DNA from: Micropterus salmoides
Lineage: Eukaryota > Chordata > Actinopteri > Centrarchiformes > Centrarchidae
Reading direction: 5' to 3'
NCBI RefSeq assembly: GCF_014851395.1
Contig: NW_024040928.1
Span: 15,577,012-15,641,011, forward strand
Length of the DNA stretch: 64,000 bases
Under the pieces are notes generated by a model. It worked only from the letters and a program-made list of their open reading frames with translations. It searched no databases and was not told where the DNA came from. Below, in pieces: positions 59,581-64,000 of this stretch; position 1 is the first letter of the stretch; each line of letters opens with the position of its first letter. The translations under genes and the position numbers were made by a program.

Positions 59581-60964
59581 ATAAGCTATGATCTACAGGG
59601 ACTTTAGCGCTGCATCACATTTTCTGCCAAATAACACAACTTTGTAGTTGTTCTTGGTGATGCACAGAAAAGCAATTAAGAAGTTAAGCACACTGTCCTA
59701 GACATTCCCCAGGCCTGGATCTGCAGTTTAAGCAGTACAGTACATCTGTGTCCATGTGAGACATTAGAAGCAGGTGGGATAATCCCAGCTGTGTTCCACC
59801 ATGACTCTCTGAGCCTGCCAGACCTGACCTGCGGCCTCAACAATCAGAACAGCTGACGTAAGAGTGACTTACATGCTCCTTAACAATACACATATAGTGC
59901 ATGCAGACACAAATACAGTACATCTTGACATGTTGTATTTGCTAAACAGAGCTGGATTAACCCACTAGAGGGCCCCAGGGGAAACATTTTACGTGGGCCC
60001 CAACTGACCCATATTGAGTGATCAGAAATTTGCTTTGTGTTAACAGTAACACTTTACTTTATTTACCCTATAGCATTTATGAGCAGTTTGTAACACAGTA
60101 TATTGTAGTTGTAAGCAGATATAAGTGTTTATTAATATATTTATCACAACTATAGCTCCCCATGGGCAAAGACAATGTAGTAAAACAGTACTGTAATAAT
60201 AATAAAATATCTCTTCACAGGAGAAGTTATAATTGTTCACAAATACTTTACATTAATAAACGCAACTATAGTGTGTTATAACCATTCAGTTAAATACATA
60301 GTGATACAATTCTAAATGCCGGGGTTAAAGTAAAGTGTTACTGGTGTAAATTGTAGGCACAATTGTCTTTAGTTCATCATGTATCATGTGTCATGTATTC
60401 AATATAAATTGAAACAATAAATGCGTTAAACAGTTAAATAGTGCCTTTCTTAACTCCTCCTGTGTTCCTGTCAGTTCTGGGTTTTAGTATTAAAGGGTAA
60501 CTACAGTAAATCAATAAACATGTTTCATTAGTAGATCTCAAATTTAAAATTATTACACATATGGTATAGAGTATATATCTATATATATAGAGTACCTAGG
60601 GATAATTAATCCTCTTTATACAGTATAAAAGAGTACATGTCAGTTTGTCCTCCCAGATCCATGGGTTCAAATAATGTGAAGGGTTTCTAATTTGCAAAAG
60701 CTGGTCATTGTAGGGCAAAGACAATCAAGTAGATTGACTAGGGACATAAATATTGGCACCCAGGGCTACTTTGACTGTAAATGACCACTGTAGAGATACT
60801 GTGGGAATGCATGTCCCAGAAAGGGTCTCAGATGGACAATTGACCCACTGATGACCTTCAGTGTCAAAGGTGACTGACCTGCCTATTGACAGGTGATGGA
60901 GATATCCTTACAGCCAGCCATGGCTTGTGTCAACTTGTACTAATGAAGAACTGATTCCAAATTG

Positions 60965-60968
60965 CGCG

Positions 60969-61008
<40 letters not shown>
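60965..61008. repeat. (CA)n microsatellite
   Basis: Starts gcgcgcacgc and continues as about 18 CA units. Confidence 0.95.
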
Positions 61009-61010
<2 letters not shown>

Positions 61011-62639
61011 AAGTAACATCACAAATTAAAACCGTGCTTTAGAGCCAAGCATTGTTTTCAGTATCGGTCTGTATTGCTTCTGCATTATGAAACAGCATTA
61101 TTACATTATTAGATGTTGATTACACACAGTGAAACATTGCCCAACACCATACATGACTAAAAACACAACTTTCTTTCTGGGCAGATCTCATAAAAGAAAG
61201 AAAAATCTTAAAAACAGAGTCTGTGTGATTCTTTTACTGCAAGTTCTTACATATCTAAAGATCCACGTTCCCTGCTGACTTCCAGTATAATGTGGACATT
61301 GAAACCTTTGAATCAGGTGAGTGGTCTTAACCGGAGCTAAACTGTGGCTATTTTTAAGAGTTCAGCCCACAAGCATAATGTGTCATTTGTTTCCCCTGGC
61401 GTCAGAGGTCTTAGAGTAAGAGAGAGAGAGAGAGACAGAGAGAGAGACATTCAATTTTAAGTGAAATTCGTAAACACCAACTCTAAAACTTCCAGTCTTC
61501 TGTTTATATAACACGTTATACTCACATTTCTACACATTCTCCAAACAGGAAAAATCGTTTTACTCACAGACAATCCAGAGCTGTGGATTTTATTTTATAC
61601 AACAAACAGTATTTGTTTAAAGTAAATTTGAGATCAGCTGTTTTTAAAAAAGGACAAAAACAAGTTGTTTTCATGTGAAGGACTCCCAAATACAGATTTG
61701 ACAAGAATTAACTGAAGAATTGATTTAGTCCCGAAAGCTAAAAATATTGTCTGTTTTGAAGTGTCGTAGATAACCATGAAGAAAGAAAGACCTTTGACAA
61801 AAATAACTAATGTTATTACTCCACGCATTGTTTTAACAATGACTGAATGCATTTAAAAAAACCTTATTAAAAAAGAAATAGATTGTTCTTTTTTTACATG
61901 TTGTGTGTAGCAGATCACACAGAAATACACTTAGGCCTAATTATGGCAAAACAATTACTAAAATATTAAATATTACATTAGATATTATGTAACACATCAC
62001 ATAGACAGTAATAAAGATATTTACTCAAAGAGCCATGCACAACATACACAGGTGTATTTCCATTTTTGGCGACTTTAAACCTCTACAGCGTGACATTTCA
62101 GAGTGAAATGTTGTACTTTTTACATCATTGAAGTTACATTTTACATATGCTATGAACATTTCATAAAATATGATGAACTCTTAAAAATGAACCTGTCCAA
62201 CCAAATATCAAGTGGTTAAAATGACCAGCAGCCACATTAAAATACTGATAACATGTATTAGTAATAATAATTCTATAAAAACTTATATGAAAATATAACA
62301 TGGACTGGAGACATTCTGCTACATTTGAAATGTTTACACTTTGCTAACAATTCGTCTATACTTCTACTTACATAATGATTTTACTTTTAAATAACCTGTG
62401 ACCTACTTCATAGGTCTGTATATACAAAGTAATTTAAACAAAAAACAGACTCCTTGAGAACTGAAGAGTGTTTCACTGTGTGTCAAACAGCAGACTTCCA
62501 AATATCCGTTTCCGTTTTTTTCCAGGCTTCAGTTCTTTCGAACATGAAAAAGTTCTGCATAAATATATATTATTTTACATCAGTGCTTAGGTCAATGCTT
62601 GCTTTGGCCAGAGATGAGACGTATGACCCCTTCCTCCTT

Positions 62640-63007
62640 CTACCATGGCAACTTCATGGAGCAGGAGAGAAGGAGGGTTTATGGGAGGAGCAACTGTTCA
62701 AGGTCCAGGTGCGTAAAAACGCACCAAACACACGCCAAACACTTACGAAATAGTGAGCGTCATTTCGAAAAAAGCCCGATCCTCCAGCTCCTGGTACCTC
62801 TATTAATTAATAAGCTGTTTGCAGAGAACGCCTACTGGATTTGCTGTTACAGAAATAACCAAAATACCGGAACGCGCTGCGGTGGTGCGTCGCTGAAAAC
62901 GGACAAACGGGGCCAAAAAGTTCAGGGGGAACTTTAGATTTTTCTGGACCGTGGAAGGCAACTCTTTCAACAGATCAAGACGGCTTGTTTCAGCGATAAG
63001 TGGTGAT
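62640..63007 (+). promoter_or_regulatory. CpG-richer 5' region upstream of the 63008 exon
   Basis: CpGs cluster here (for example ggaacgcgctgcggtggtgc and gtcgctgaaaacggacaaac), in contrast to the CpG-poor AT-rich flanks. This fits a promoter and 5' UTR. No TATA box was assigned. Confidence 0.4.
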
Positions 63008-63094
63008 ATGTTCAAGAAAAGCAAGAGTAAAATGCTGGTGGATTATGCGTCAGAGGAGGAAGACATGTCCTGGCACTATCATCACTCCTACAAG
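63008..63094 (+). CDS. Probable first coding exon of an unidentified gene
   Basis: ATG at 63008 opens 29 codons: MFKKSKSKMLVDYASEEED then MSWHYHHSYK, followed at once by the donor gtaatg in phase 0. The in-frame upstream sequence has no ATG. The 400 bp before it is CpG-richer than its surroundings, as expected for a vertebrate promoter and 5' UTR. The basic start and acidic cluster suggest a cytoplasmic protein, but I cannot name it. The gene would continue beyond the window. Confidence 0.5.
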
Positions 63095-64000
63095 GTAATG
63101 ACACGGATGGAAAGGAAACTCAAACAATCGACTGCTTACAATGACAGGCAATCATGTTTGGCGACGTACCTGAAACAGCTGGGTTTTAAAAAACGGCAAA
63201 AATGATCCTGTGTATCTCTAAACTGTCTTGTTGCACTTGTTCAGCCCACCGTTTCATTTGTTTCAGGGTCCCCCCCCCCCAGGAACAAGTGTCAGGAAAG
63301 CAAAATGAGGCAAGGTCGTAACAGTAAAGCTGGGTCAAAATTCATAGCATGCCAGGTTTCAAATGATTGAAGAAAAAGATTTGTTTAGATGATATATAGA
63401 TCAATATAGTAATTATTATGAGTCAATGAGTAAAAAAGCCATTAAAAACTAGATATAAATGATCATAATTAGGCACAAGTCTAGTCTGCAACTATTATTT
63501 TAAAATTACTCTTAAGAATATTTAAAATACTTATCTATTGAAGCTGCTAAACTTACCTAACCTAAAAAGTAACCATATACACCTTATGCTGTTAAATTGA
63601 GATTGTGGAGCAGAGGGAGGAGGAGGAGGACAAGTACTCAAACTCATGTCATGTCTGCCGAGGAAGAGAGTGACAGAAAATGCTGAGACGTCCAACCAAT
63701 CCAAACATATTTTAGATACTGTAAAACTGTAAGAATATCTAAAGAAGCTATTAAACTATAGCATACTATAGTCTTCTTCATGGGAAATTACAGGAATAAA
63801 GCTGTGGAAAAAGGAGAAAGAGAAGTATGCTGACTCCACTATTATCATTGAGTGCTTTAGCACCGACATAAATGTATAAAACAGGAATATTTTATATATT
63901 ATATATATAAAATATACAGTTTAAATAGAAATACAGTAGAAAGAAAGAACTTTAGACTTAAATTTGTGTCAACTTTGCATCATATAAAGCTTAAAGACTC
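63095..64000 (+). other. Start of an intron after the 63008 exon
   Basis: AT-rich, with an alternating AT stretch near 63880-63920. No further exon seen. Confidence 0.5.

Larger units (their letters stand above)
51809..62639. other. Large repeat-bearing intergenic region
   Basis: About 10.8 kb with microsatellites, two SINE-like copies and repeat copies 2 and 3 (listed separately). The remainder is AT-rich; no conserved coding exon or RNA gene was recognised. Confidence 0.7.

Noticed and set aside
57363..61008. Regularly spaced CA/GT arrays as possible CRISPR-like or designed repeats
   Set aside because: They are simple dinucleotide microsatellites without spacers, common in fish genomes.

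Overview
This window is nuclear DNA of a vertebrate, almost certainly a ray-finned (teleost) fish. It has multi-exon genes with GT-AG introns, large AT-rich introns and intergenic spans, many (CA)n tracts, and transposon families typical of fish. Every gene name comes from reading exon translations against protein families I know; no database search was possible.

Layout. (1) Positions 1-22490, plus strand: all but the first exon(s) of NHSL1, a Nance-Horan-syndrome-like actin regulator. Seven coding exons can be placed to the base with continuous reading phase, including one 3.36 kb exon, followed by a 3' UTR of about 1.9 kb. (2) Positions 26485-28704, minus strand: a complete four-exon SOUL/heme-binding protein, most likely HEBP2 (191 aa). 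NHSL1 and HEBP2 lie tail to tail, as they do on human chromosome 6q. (3) Positions 31324-46623, minus strand: the complete 23-exon coding region of CMTR1, the mRNA cap-1 2'-O-methyltransferase (826 aa), with its G-patch, SAM site, K-D-K catalytic residues and C-terminal WW segment readable. A non-coding 5' exon probably lies further upstream. (4) Positions 48200-62600: about 14 kb, mostly non-coding and rich in repeats. It holds one possible two-exon micropeptide gene (50377-51808). (5) Positions 62600-64000: a CpG-richer segment with a probable first coding exon (63008-63094) of a gene I cannot name.

Mobile DNA is concentrated in CMTR1 introns. Intron 1 carries a Tc1/mariner element with very long terminal inverted repeats and a frameshifted transposase. 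It also holds a Penelope-like retroelement split by a 1001-bp DNA transposon with a CTG target duplication, and a decayed LINE. A 1041-bp element with TTAA target duplications sits 49 bp from CMTR1 exon 15. Three copies of another dispersed repeat and two tRNA-SINE-like copies lie elsewhere.

The three named genes have unrelated jobs (actin regulation, haem/mitochondrial biology, mRNA capping). Their proximity reflects synteny, not an operon or pathway. I found no CRISPR array, prokaryotic system, or clear new multi-gene system. The points most worth checking are the candidate micropeptide gene, the unnamed first exon near 63 kb, and the unusual transposon structures.
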